A program made the translations under genes and the position numbers. Below, piece after piece: positions 6,226-13,337 of a stretch of DNA of 27,104 nucleotides (position 1 is its first letter; every line of letters begins with the position of its first letter). A model generated the notes under the pieces. The model did not search any database and had not been told where the DNA came from. It worked only from the letters and a program-made list of their open reading frames with translations. The DNA is taken from the IMG/VR virus record IMGVR_UViG_3300046816_000386, positions 1-27,104 of that record; one strand, 5' to 3'. The DNA comes from a virus.

Positions 6226-8313
6226 TTGCCAGTAATGGGAGAGTCAACCTCGTATTTCCGGGATAAAAACGAGACTTCCAGTTGGCAATTCAGCCCATTC
6301 TGGTCGCACCCCGAACAGATTTACGCGGACGTGGAGAATCAGATTCAAGAAGGCGAAGGCTTTCTCTCGTCGCAAAAGTGCTACAAGGACCTCTCTAAAA
6401 ATCTCCGTATTTTCAACGCAGTCTTCAACGACAATTGCCGTTCGACTCTCGTAACCAACACCCTGAAGTACGATATTCGAAAGTTCTGCGAGACGCTGGC
6501 GCAAGTTCGCGAGATCGCCGGGTACGGGTCGGATAACCCGTCGTACAAGAAGATGGCGGAGATGCTGACGAAGGTCTCCAAATGCGTCTACCTAGAATCT
6601 GATTTTCCCTTTCAAATCCTGAAGGTCCTGCAATATGCCGCCGTCATGGGGATCGGCTATCTATGGCCGAAGGTTAGGGCGACCGAGTACGGCTATGGCG
6701 AGCGGAGGATGGAGTTTGATGCGCTGGGCCTCTTGGATGTAATTCCCAGCCAGATTCCTTCCCGCACCAATGACATTCAGGATGCCTACGCGGTCACGAT
6801 CTACGACTATATGCCTATCGCGGAGGCGCATGGTCGCTTTCCCCTCTTCCAGAATGACATTCAAACAGTGGGGTTCCGCCGCAACTACCAGACGCGGATG
6901 CAGGCGCAGCGCGTCGATGTCGCGGAGAGAAACCGCTATGGCGATGTAGGCCGTTCGTTTGGCAACTTGTACGCCGAAATCCGCTACACGTTTGTTCGTG
7001 ATTTGAGAATCAACAACACCGGCTACGAGCTTCCCATGGGGGATATGGGGACGACGTGGTTCTATCGAGTACCTCACGTTGGCCAAAGAATTTTCGGCGG
7101 CATGAGGAATGGGGAACCATTCTATATTCCTGCCGAGCCGGAGCACTGCCGGGTCTATCCAAATCTTCGCCTTATTATCACCTCCACAGGTATGGCGAAG
7201 CCAATGTACGACGGTCCCGCCTTCGATTGGGACCCTCGTATGCCAATCATCCAGTACACCGTGGATGACTGGGCATGGGAGCCGCTGGGACGCTCCATCG
7301 TAGGGGATGTTGCCAGCATCGAGCAGACGATTCGGAAGCATGAGCGTTTGATGGATCAGGGCTTGGCTGCCGCGATGAATCCGCCGATGGGCTACAACCA
7401 TACGGAAACAGGTGGCCCCAAGGTTGAGCACTTTGACATATTCGAGCCGGACGTTCGCCTTGGCGTGGATGGAAAGCCGAGTGACGTTTTCCACTCGATC
7501 CTTCCGGACATTTCTCCAGACGAAAAGAACTTCAAGTTCGTAGAGACGCTTCGTGCCGTGCAGGGCAAGCAGCTAGGTCTCGAAGACCTTGGCAACCTTG
7601 GAGCCAACATGAAGCTCCAGATTGCTTCGGACACTGCGGACAAGATGCTGGAGTCGATTGGGCCTGTCGGCAAGGGAATAGCGCAGCGCGTCGAGAAGGC
7701 AAATAAGTCCGTTGGGCAAAGGGTAAAGTACCTTATCTTACAGTGGTTTGATACCCAAAGAATTATGGAATATGTTGGTCCGGAGAGCATGGCTGCGGAA
7801 ACGTTTGACTACAAGCCAAACGATCTAGTTCCCAGCCATTTGCCGGACGAATTAATCAGTGGACAGTTCCCGGATACAGAATCGAAGTACACCTCTTTGG
7901 AGCGAGCGCGGTGGTTTGTTAAACAAATCAGGCTGGTGTCTGTACCCAGCACGTTGCTGAAGGTAACTCAGATGCAGCAACAGTTGCTCATGCTCCAATT
8001 GAAAAAGGGACAAGCTCCTATTTCATGGTTAACCGTCTTCAAAGCGATGGATATTCCTAATCCGGAGAAGGAGATTGATGACTCCTTCAAAGAGCAGGAG
8101 AAGCTGGAAAAGATGAAGATGATGGCGCAGATTGACCTCATGCAGACCCTGAAGAAGCTGGGGATCGATCCGCAACAGGTAATGGGTGGGGGCGGCGGTC
8201 AAGATGGGAAGCCACACGCAGGCGGCAGGCCATCTTCCGGGCAGAAAGCGCCAAAATTGCGGCAAAAAGGCGCTAAAGGTGGAGACCCAAGATCGACGGT
8301 GACAGAAAGTTAA
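6226..8313 (+). CDS. Portal protein
   Basis: About 695 residues. Portals form the dodecameric ring at the head vertex through which DNA enters and exits. The length, the helix-rich N-terminus with repeated aromatic/charged helices, a central beta-rich region (about 240-380) and the Lys/Glu-rich helical C-terminus followed by a Gly-rich tail (GRPSSGQKAPKLRQKG near residues 667-682) match podovirus-type portals as I know them. Position after terminase and before scaffold and capsid supports the call. Start is uncertain: TTG 6226 has GAGA 8 nt upstream, ATG 6235 has no site; a TGA at 6214 excludes anything longer. No protease domain or cleavage motif is seen. Confidence 0.85.
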   Translation: MPVMGESTSYFRDKNETSSWQFSPFWSHPEQIYADVENQIQEGEGFLSSQKCYKDLSKNLRIFNAVFNDNCRSTLVTNTLKYDIRKFCETLAQVREIAGYGSDNPSYKKMAEMLTKVSKCVYLESDFPFQILKVLQYAAVMGIGYLWPKVRATEYGYGERRMEFDALGLLDVIPSQIPSRTNDIQDAYAVTIYDYMPIAEAHGRFPLFQNDIQTVGFRRNYQTRMQAQRVDVAERNRYGDVGRSFGNLYAEIRYTFVRDLRINNTGYELPMGDMGTTWFYRVPHVGQRIFGGMRNGEPFYIPAEPEHCRVYPNLRLIITSTGMAKPMYDGPAFDWDPRMPIIQYTVDDWAWEPLGRSIVGDVASIEQTIRKHERLMDQGLAAAMNPPMGYNHTETGGPKVEHFDIFEPDVRLGVDGKPSDVFHSILPDISPDEKNFKFVETLRAVQGKQLGLEDLGNLGANMKLQIASDTADKMLESIGPVGKGIAQRVEKANKSVGQRVKYLILQWFDTQRIMEYVGPESMAAETFDYKPNDLVPSHLPDELISGQFPDTESKYTSLERARWFVKQIRLVSVPSTLLKVTQMQQQLLMLQLKKGQAPISWLTVFKAMDIPNPEKEIDDSFKEQEKLEKMKMMAQIDLMQTLKKLGIDPQQVMGGGGGQDGKPHAGGRPSSGQKAPKLRQKGAKGGDPRSTVTES

Positions 8314-8321
8314 GGAGTAGT

Positions 8322-8564
8322 ATGCCGGTGAAAATCAAATCGCAGAAGGACTGCCTGACAACAAAGGTATGCATAGAGTTACCTACCGATTTGCAGGCTC
8401 TCGACCAACTCATGCGTGCCTCGAAAGCTACGGGAACCATTGTGGCGACCTACAATCAGGGCGGAATGATGGGCGTAAATATTGAACAAAGTAAGCATAT
8501 TTCGGAAAAAGTCTCCGAAGATGTCAGGAAAATTGTTGGTGTCGGAACAAAGGAAATGGCATAA
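8322..8564 (+). CDS. Small hypothetical protein after portal (80 aa)
   Basis: ATG 8322 is preceded by AAGGAG (8312-8317) overlapping the portal stop. The product is soluble, mixed alpha/beta, with a central Gly/Met stretch (YNQGGMMGVNIEQ) and a Lys-rich C-terminal helix. Family not recognised. It is the last gene before a 214-nt gap holding a promoter, so it closes the portal transcript. Confidence 0.6.
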   Translation: MPVKIKSQKDCLTTKVCIELPTDLQALDQLMRASKATGTIVATYNQGGMMGVNIEQSKHISEKVSEDVRKIVGVGTKEMA

Positions 8565-8634
8565 CGTGCAGGACAAATGCGCAGGAATAATTAAAAATTA
8601 GACTGCACTCCTGTACTTATTTTTACAAAATCTC

Positions 8635-8663
8635 TTGACAACCCATTAGGTTACCTCTACGCT
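8635..8663 (+). promoter_or_regulatory. Promoter of head-gene operon
   Basis: A perfect -35 TTGACA (8635-8640), a 17-nt spacer and TACGCT (8658-8663) as a weak -10. The upstream DNA is AT-rich (8590-8630), which resembles an UP element. It lies in the only sizeable gene-free stretch before the capsid genes. The perfect -35 makes a real promoter likely; the poor -10 may mean an activator or that the host prefers another sequence. Confidence 0.55.
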
Positions 8664-8713
8664 AACCCCTAGATCAACGAGAAACTAACCCCCCTTAGAT
8701 GGGAACAGGTATA

Positions 8714-8745
8714 GGCTCTGAGCCAAATAGGCTTAGCGCCTATTT
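8714..8745 (+). promoter_or_regulatory. Tandem leader hairpins / possible attenuator
   Basis: Two adjacent hairpins: GGCT-CTG-AGCC (8714-8724), immediately followed by AAATAGGC (8725-8732), loop TTAGC, GCCTATTT (8738-8745) and then TCGTTTAA. The second is a perfect 8-bp stem followed by a T-containing tail, so it could act as a weak intrinsic terminator. It lies 50-85 nt after the promoter and just before the ribosome-binding site of the 35-aa gene. It may stop upstream transcripts, attenuate this one, or stabilise its 5' end. Confidence 0.45.
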
Positions 8746-8778
8746 TCGTTTAACCCACACCAACTAAGGAGAATTGTC

Positions 8779-8886
8779 ATGGCAAAGCGCGGACGTAAGG
8801 CTTCTGCAAAGGCAGAGCACATCAAGAAGGGTCGCAAGAAGGGTCACAAGAAGCACGGCCACAAGAAGCACACCCTCAAGAAGTAA
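8779..8886 (+). CDS. Tiny Lys/His-rich basic protein (35 aa)
   Basis: ATG 8779 follows TAAGGAG (8765-8771) at ideal spacing. The 35 residues hold 13 Lys, 3 Arg and 5 His, with only one acidic residue (Glu13). The second half is built of KK pairs every four residues or so (KKGRKKGHKKHGHKKH). No family is recognised. The composition suggests nucleic-acid binding or charge neutralisation, as in DNA-condensing peptides, but this is inference. It is the first gene behind a promoter with a perfect -35, so it is probably well expressed with the head proteins. Confidence 0.65.
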   Translation: MAKRGRKASAKAEHIKKGRKKGHKKHGHKKHTLKK

Positions 8887-8911
8887 CCAGTAGCTAACCG
8901 GAGATACGAAC

Positions 8912-9217
8912 GTGGCTACTAGTCCCATGCCCGATCCACAGCAAGGAAGCGCAGCGCCTGCACCCGATGCAGGGGGCGCTTCCTCTTCTCCTCAAGGTGG
9001 CGGAGGAGATCAATCCTCAGCTTCCTCAGCACCCGCCAATCCACTTCAAATGCTCCTCGCTCGCTGGTATCAGACTGCCAAGCAAATGGCTTCGTCTGAT
9101 CCTCGTCTTGCGTCCGGCGCAGGCAAAGTAGCTGACGGAATTCAGGAAATGCAAACGGCTCTGGTAAGTCCTTCACCGAGTCAGCAACCTTCACCGAGTC
9201 AGACACCACCGCAGTAA
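8912..9217 (+). CDS. Pro/Ser/Gln-rich protein with central helix, head-operon accessory
   Basis: 101 residues from GTG 8912, with CGGAG about 9 nt upstream. The N-terminal 42 residues are a disordered Ser/Gly/Ala/Pro stretch. Residues 43-85 form one amphipathic helix region (NPLQMLLARWYQTAKQM and following), and the tail is a PSPSQ repeat encoded by an 18-nt tandem duplication. Small proteins of this design often sit between portal and scaffold genes of phages; a head-assembly role is plausible but unproven. There is no signal peptide or membrane segment. Confidence 0.6.
   Translation: MATSPMPDPQQGSAAPAPDAGGASSSPQGGGGDQSSASSAPANPLQMLLARWYQTAKQMASSDPRLASGAGKVADGIQEMQTALVSPSPSQQPSPSQTPPQ
9170..9202 (+). 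repeat. 15-nt direct repeat, 18-nt period
   Basis: The 15-mer CCTTCACCGAGTCAG occurs at 9170-9184 and again at 9188-9202. It encodes a doubled PSPSQ at the C-terminus of the Pro/Ser-rich protein and looks like a recent slippage duplication. Confidence 0.85.
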
Positions 9218-9243
9218 ATCGATTTCCGGGAGATTAAAAAATT

Positions 9244-10212
9244 ATGGCAACCGTAGCCGAAATTCTGAAAGCCTCTGGGCTTACCGACGAACAAATCGCC
9301 GCACTGGATGCGAAGGCTCTTACTGCGTTCAATGGCGTGTTGACGACCGCCGCAGAAGACGCCAAAAAGGCGGAAGCGGAAAGAGTGAAGGCAAAGGAAA
9401 TGCAGGACGCTGCCGAGTTAGCACAGCGTGCCAACAAAGAATTTTACGACCAGACCATCATGCCGTCGCTGACGGGATGGGAAGACAAAGAGAAGGCCCT
9501 GCAAATCGAGATTGCCAACGCCAAGGCGCTTGCAGCGTTCTACGAAGCACAGAATAAGGCGGCGAAGGAAGGCGGATTTATCGCTTCTGACGCGCCAGTG
9601 TATACCCCGGCTGCTGGTGCGGTTCGCGGCCCCGATGGAAAGTTTGTGGCGGGTGCTCAGGGCGCAACGCCGGGAAGTCCTACTTTCAAGATGGAAGACG
9701 TTGAGAATCGTCTCGGTCAAGGTTTGGACAACTCAGTTTGGGCTTTGCAAGAGTTTCAGCGTTTGTCTGGTGGCCAGTTTCTCCCTGATTCGATCAGTTC
9801 TCTCGCGCAGGAAGCGAATGCGCAGAAGCTTCCTTTCCGCGATTATGTTTCTCGGAAGTATGACTTCCCTGCGAAGCAAGCAGCGTTACAGGCCAAGGTT
9901 GAGGCGGAGAAGGCTGACGCCATCGCGAAGGCCGCTGTTGCTCCTTACGAAGAGAAGTTGAAGGCCAAGGACGCCGAGTGGCAACAGAAGCTTGAAGAGC
10001 AGGCCAAGGCCATCTCTGAGCGCGGCGGCAACAATCCCGATGTTCGCCGTGCGGCTATCAGCAACTACCCAGAGGTTAAGAAGGCTGTTGCCGAAGGAAC
10101 TCGCAAGGACCCGTTGAGCATGACGCGGGAAGAGCGGCAAGTTGAAATGCGTAAGCAAATTCAGGCTGACGTTGCAGTAAACGAAGAATCGAAAGCTGGA
10201 GCAGCAGCATAA
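9244..10212 (+). CDS. Scaffold-like protein
   Basis: 322 residues, GGGAG upstream. Strongly helical and rich in Ala, Lys, Glu and Gln, with coiled-coil-like stretches at about 25-115 and 215-265. A Gly/Ala/Pro-rich linker (about 118-148) separates two helical parts. The protein lies directly upstream of the major capsid gene, the normal place of a scaffolding protein, which fills the procapsid during assembly and then leaves. The call rests on position and composition; scaffolds diverge too fast for motif evidence. No protease motif is visible, so a protease-scaffold fusion is unlikely. Confidence 0.65.
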   Translation: MATVAEILKASGLTDEQIAALDAKALTAFNGVLTTAAEDAKKAEAERVKAKEMQDAAELAQRANKEFYDQTIMPSLTGWEDKEKALQIEIANAKALAAFYEAQNKAAKEGGFIASDAPVYTPAAGAVRGPDGKFVAGAQGATPGSPTFKMEDVENRLGQGLDNSVWALQEFQRLSGGQFLPDSISSLAQEANAQKLPFRDYVSRKYDFPAKQAALQAKVEAEKADAIAKAAVAPYEEKLKAKDAEWQQKLEEQAKAISERGGNNPDVRRAAISNYPEVKKAVAEGTRKDPLSMTREERQVEMRKQIQADVAVNEESKAGAAA

Positions 10213-10253
10213 AGTTTGTAACGAGATTTTCAAGGTTTTAGGAGATAGAAATC

Positions 10254-11504
10254 ATGCCAACCGTGACTCTTCCACAGGACCCGCAATTCAATGAGATCGA
10301 CGCCAATAACTTGGAGTCGGTTCGCCGTGATGTCGTGTGGAACCAGCTTTTCGTAGACACACCGTTCCAAGCGAAACTGCGCAGGGCGGGAGTCTGGGAA
10401 GATTTCCTCGGCGGCGCTGGCATGACGGAAGTCATTCAGTATGGTCGCGCTCAGGGCGCGGCTGTGAATCCCGGTCAAACGGTTACACTGACCCGGCAGC
10501 AGATCGACACGAAAGTTAAGTTCTATCCCAAGCTGTACGTCTCATGGTTTCCGATGGACGAGTGGGAGATGGACGACGGTTCCGGCACGGGTGGTGTCAT
10601 CAACTCCGGTCCTGCCAAGATCGCGGACATCTATGGCCTGTACATGGAGAACATGGTGATGAACATCAACACCATGCTCGAAATGGACTCCTTCCGCCAC
10701 GGGCAGTCGAACGCTTCAACTATCAGCGATAACCGTATCAAGTGCTCGAATGGTCTGGACGAAGCCTTGAACAATGGCATCGACTCCTCGCTCTTCGGCA
10801 ACCGCTACCCTACGTATGGCGGTCAGACGAGAAACGGCAACGTCGGCATCACATGGAACTCAACTCCCCAGTACCTCGGAACAGCTTCGGGTGGTACCGG
10901 CCAAATCGACGTGGCTTCCATGCAGAAGCTCTGGACACAGGTCACCACCTGCGGCGGCAAGCCTTCACTGGGCATCACGAACGGCTTCGGCTTTGCGGCC
11001 ATCGCCATCGCTCTCGATGCACAGCGCCGGGACATTCAGTTGAAGAAGCACGATCTTGAGTGGGTAGCTTTTAGCTACAACGGCGTGGAAATTTACTCTG
11101 ACCCGCTCGCTCCTTCGGCAACGGCCCAGTATTACATCCCGCTCGGCCAAGCAGCAGGCGGAGCCGCTGGCAACACGAGCTTGGTGGACGGTGTTGGATC
11201 GAGCACGGCGACCATCGCATTCACGACGCCACAGTTCACGAGTTCGGGTGCGCCAGTCAACTTCTCGCCAACCAACTCTGGCCTGCCGTCGAACACCACA
11301 ATTCAGCCTTCAGAAGCGTTGTACTTCCTTGAGCCGGAGAGCTTCAAGGTTCGTCCGACGAACAAGTCTGGCTTCAAGTTCGGCGTGCGCCGCGTTCCGC
11401 AGCAGAACAACGTTTCGGTGGACGGAATCATGATGCGGTTGGGAATCAACCTCTACAACTGTCAGCCGCGCCACAACGCTTACTGTTTCGGTTTCAGCAG
11501 CTAA
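10254..11504 (+). CDS. Major capsid protein (HK97-fold type)
   Basis: 416 residues; AGGAGAT at 10240-10246. The protein forms the head shell. Supporting features are position after scaffold and before decoration genes, length close to that of podovirus coat proteins, an N-terminal arm with a basic segment (residues 24-50, RRDVVWNQLF), a long central helix region (about 120-150), Gly/Thr-rich loops, and a C-terminal stretch of alternating beta strands around FKFGVRRVPQQNNVSVDGIM. Residues 9-23 (DPQFNEIDANNLESV) reappear in modified form at the start of a small basic protein encoded at 12889. No cleavable prosegment is evident. Exact fold subfamily not determined. Confidence 0.85.
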   Translation: MPTVTLPQDPQFNEIDANNLESVRRDVVWNQLFVDTPFQAKLRRAGVWEDFLGGAGMTEVIQYGRAQGAAVNPGQTVTLTRQQIDTKVKFYPKLYVSWFPMDEWEMDDGSGTGGVINSGPAKIADIYGLYMENMVMNINTMLEMDSFRHGQSNASTISDNRIKCSNGLDEALNNGIDSSLFGNRYPTYGGQTRNGNVGITWNSTPQYLGTASGGTGQIDVASMQKLWTQVTTCGGKPSLGITNGFGFAAIAIALDAQRRDIQLKKHDLEWVAFSYNGVEIYSDPLAPSATAQYYIPLGQAAGGAAGNTSLVDGVGSSTATIAFTTPQFTSSGAPVNFSPTNSGLPSNTTIQPSEALYFLEPESFKVRPTNKSGFKFGVRRVPQQNNVSVDGIMMRLGINLYNCQPRHNAYCFGFSS

Positions 11505-11545
11505 TCGCTGTGAAGTAAAAGTCTTAGCAGCACAAGGAGAAACAA

Positions 11546-12406
11546 ATGCCACTTACTCCATCAACTCCGACTTGGCTGGCGTGGAACAACGCTAACTTCA
11601 CGTCGCCCACTGGCCTTTCGGATGCGTATAACGGTCAGCCGATTGGTGCGGGTGGCTTGAACCTTGGTGCTTACTTTGACGCGACGAATCAGGAAGCCGC
11701 CAATGCGTCGTATGCAACCAATGGTGTTCTGTATGCGGGTCGATACCGTTTGGTGCAGGTTGACTCCGGCGCTACGGCGGCGAACGTCAAGACGGGCACC
11801 GTTGGATTCCTGCGGGCTGGTGGCGGCACGGGCGCGGTCAAGACGGTCAGCGTTACCAACGTTGGCACGGGCGCGACCGTGGGCACGTACACCATTGCGG
11901 CAGCCAACCCCAGCGGCGGCGGCACGGGTGCAGTGATCCAAGTTGTAGTTGGCGCTTCGGGTACGATCACTTCGGCCACTGTGCTCAATGGCGGATTCAA
12001 CTACAACTCGGTTCCGACCTTCTCGCTGACGGCGACGGGTACCACAGGCGGAGCAGTTGTCGCACAGTTGGATACGTCTCCGAACGTCGTTACCAGCGCA
12101 GATCAGGGTACGGTTACTGGCGTTCCCAACGTCCGTCCAGTCGTCTTCCTGAACGCGATCACTCCCGGCAACTTTGGGTTCGTTCAGGAGCTTGGAACAG
12201 CGACAGTTCTCGATGCAGCTTCGACGGTGCAAGCAGCGGGTCAGTTTGCCAACGTCACGGCTACCACGGGAATCATGGCAGCGTCTGGAACGACATGCCT
12301 CATCACCACGATTGGCCAAGTCATCGACGCAGTGGCAAGCTCTACCATCGCGAATCTTCCGTTCAAGATTCAACTTGGATACGCCTGCTCGGTTGTACAA
12401 GACTAA
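11546..12406 (+). CDS. Head decoration-like protein with inserted Gly-rich beta module
   Basis: 286 residues, AAGGAG upstream. The outer parts (about 1-90 and 177-286) resemble capsid decoration/stabilisation proteins: a strand-rich N-terminus (YRLVQVDSGATAANVKTGTV) and a later VVFLNAITPGNFGFVQELG segment, both typical in my experience of lambda gpD-like proteins carried downstream of capsid genes. Residues about 91-176 are a separate Gly/Thr-rich beta module that seems inserted into a loop and recurs elsewhere in this genome. It probably binds the outer head surface, the module facing out. Function by position and resemblance only. Confidence 0.6.
   Translation: MPLTPSTPTWLAWNNANFTSPTGLSDAYNGQPIGAGGLNLGAYFDATNQEAANASYATNGVLYAGRYRLVQVDSGATAANVKTGTVGFLRAGGGTGAVKTVSVTNVGTGATVGTYTIAAANPSGGGTGAVIQVVVGASGTITSATVLNGGFNYNSVPTFSLTATGTTGGAVVAQLDTSPNVVTSADQGTVTGVPNVRPVVFLNAITPGNFGFVQELGTATVLDAASTVQAAGQFANVTATTGIMAASGTTCLITTIGQVIDAVASSTIANLPFKIQLGYACSVVQD
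11816..12073 (+). repeat. Gly-rich beta module, copy 1 (in decoration-like protein)
   Basis: It encodes residues 91-176 of the decoration-like protein. Hallmarks in order are GGGTGA, a GTYT strand, a second GGGTGA, VGASGTITSATV, and GGFNYNSVPTFSL. These match the module at 13674-13925 and a related one in the lyase-like protein. This module type recurs in many phage structural proteins. Confidence 0.65.
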
Positions 12407-12412
12407 TGGAGT

Positions 12413-12432
12413 GGGGAGGGTCACACCTCCCC
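12413..12432 (+). promoter_or_regulatory. Intergenic GC-rich hairpin without T-run
   Basis: GGGGAGG (12413-12419) pairs with CCTCCCC (12426-12432) across a 6-nt loop. It starts 7 nt after the decoration gene stop. No T-run follows, so it may be an mRNA-stability or pausing element that keeps upstream capsid messages abundant rather than a terminator. Confidence 0.45.
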
Positions 12433-12461
12433 TCATCCTCGGAGCAGTAAGGAGTTAATTC

Positions 12462-12794
12462 ATGATTCTCACACCGATGGGCAGCGGAACCGCAGCGAGT
12501 GCTCTATATCCTGACTACGTTGGACGCCGCGCTATTTTTGTCGGAACTGGTAAGGGGCCAGCGAATGCCACGACCCTTGATCCCGTGAGTCTCTCTATTT
12601 CCGGCTGGTATATCGATGCGGTCCTCGACGGTGCATCTACCGATGGTCTCTATTACGTCCAAGCGACTCCGACTGCAATAGGGCCGCGTAACACGTGGAA
12701 CTTGTCTTACTACGCCATCGCCAACGGTGCGAAACAGTCGGGCAACCTTGCGGGAAGCACCTTTGTAATTTCAGCGTTTATTGGGCACTTCTAA
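12462..12794 (+). CDS. Small beta-rich protein, probable virion component
   Basis: 110 residues with a strong TAAGGAG upstream. Gly/Ala/Thr-rich with alternating hydrophobic residues and aromatic pairs (SGWYIDAV, GLYYVQAT, LSYYAIANG), suggesting an all-beta fold. It has no signal peptide, cysteine or membrane segment. It lies between the decoration-like gene and a terminator, so it is the last gene of the head transcript. Family not recognised; a minor head or neck protein is the likeliest role. Confidence 0.6.
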   Translation: MILTPMGSGTAASALYPDYVGRRAIFVGTGKGPANATTLDPVSLSISGWYIDAVLDGASTDGLYYVQATPTAIGPRNTWNLSYYAIANGAKQSGNLAGSTFVISAFIGHF

Positions 12795-12836
12795 TGCCCT
12801 AGTAAAGTCTGCATTCTCCCGGATGCGCGACAACTG

Positions 12837-12873
12837 AAACGCCCGTTGCGGGGAAACTCGTGACGGGCGTTTT
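12837..12873 (+). terminator. Rho-independent terminator ending head operon
   Basis: A perfect 10-bp stem, AAACGCCCGT (12837-12846) against ACGGGCGTTT (12863-12872), with a 16-nt loop and a short T-run (12870-12873). It lies 42 nt after the stop of the last head gene. The T-run is short, and the next ribosome-binding site (AAGGAG) begins only a few bases later, so read-through into the neck genes is likely. Confidence 0.8.
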
Positions 12874-12888
12874 AGCTAAGGAGTAAGG

Positions 12889-13113
12889 ATGGACCCGCAA
12901 TATAACTCGGTAGACACAAACAGTCTGGAGTCGGTCGGGAAGAGGAAAACGATGGCGAAGAAGATCATGAGATCGAGCGTTACGTATCCACAGAAACGTG
13001 TCTTGGGTACCGAGAAGAAGGTCAAGGCTGATCCCACCACGTCGCCGAAGCGAGTCACGAAGAAGAGTGGCGCGAAGAAGTACACGAAGGTGAAGTCCCT
13101 AACGAGGAAATAA
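12889..13113 (+). CDS. Small basic protein with capsid-like N-terminal peptide
   Basis: 74 residues, TAAGGAG just upstream of ATG 12889. Residues 2-16 (DPQYNSVDTNSLESV) match residues 9-23 of the major capsid protein at 10 of 15 positions; the remainder is Lys/Arg-rich (MAKKIMRSSV... to KSLTRK) and probably disordered, with about 20 Lys. A second ATG at 12952, preceded by GAAGAGG, could start the basic part alone. No family recognised. The basic part suggests contact with DNA or acidic surfaces; the shared peptide suggests a common binding partner or a partial duplication of the capsid gene start. Confidence 0.65.
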   Translation: MDPQYNSVDTNSLESVGKRKTMAKKIMRSSVTYPQKRVLGTEKKVKADPTTSPKRVTKKSGAKKYTKVKSLTRK

Positions 13114-13114
13114 T

Positions 13115-13327
13115 ATGGCGACCCAAAATAAGAAGCAGTACAACGACGACGGAGATTCTGGACACTTCGAGTCTGCGAAGGAAAAAGAGAAAGCAATGGG
13201 CGCTCCTCTGGACTCTGGAATTTATGTGCAGAAGCGGAAGAGTAAAAAGATCAGTACCGAGCAGGGCCGGACAGAGAAGTATCCGGAAAAGAGCAAGACG
13301 CGGAAGCGGATAGCAACAAAGAAGTAG
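13115..13327 (+). CDS. Small highly charged basic protein (70 aa)
   Basis: Starts 2 nt after the previous stop, with ACGAGG upstream. The product is hydrophilic throughout, rich in Lys, Glu, Arg, Asp and Ser, with few hydrophobic residues; the C-terminal half is strongly basic (KRKSKKISTEQGRTEKYPEK). It is probably disordered. Family not recognised. It pairs with the preceding basic protein in front of the neck gene. Confidence 0.55.
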   Translation: MATQNKKQYNDDGDSGHFESAKEKEKAMGAPLDSGIYVQKRKSKKISTEQGRTEKYPEKSKTRKRIATKK

Positions 13328-13337
13328 GTGTACAGCA

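Noticed and set aside
6661-7494. 277-codon ORF on the minus strand inside the portal gene
   Set aside because: It lies wholly antisense to a well-supported portal gene, has His/Arg-rich shadow-like composition and no ribosome-binding site or neighbours.
8565-8634. Possible gene in the gap after the portal operon
   Set aside because: AT-rich, with stops in all frames and no Shine-Dalgarno; better explained as promoter-upstream DNA.
11561-12436. 291-codon minus-strand ORF opposite the decoration-like gene
   Set aside because: Arg/Cys/Asn-rich antisense composition of a GC-rich repetitive gene; no start signal and no protein-like hydrophobic pattern.
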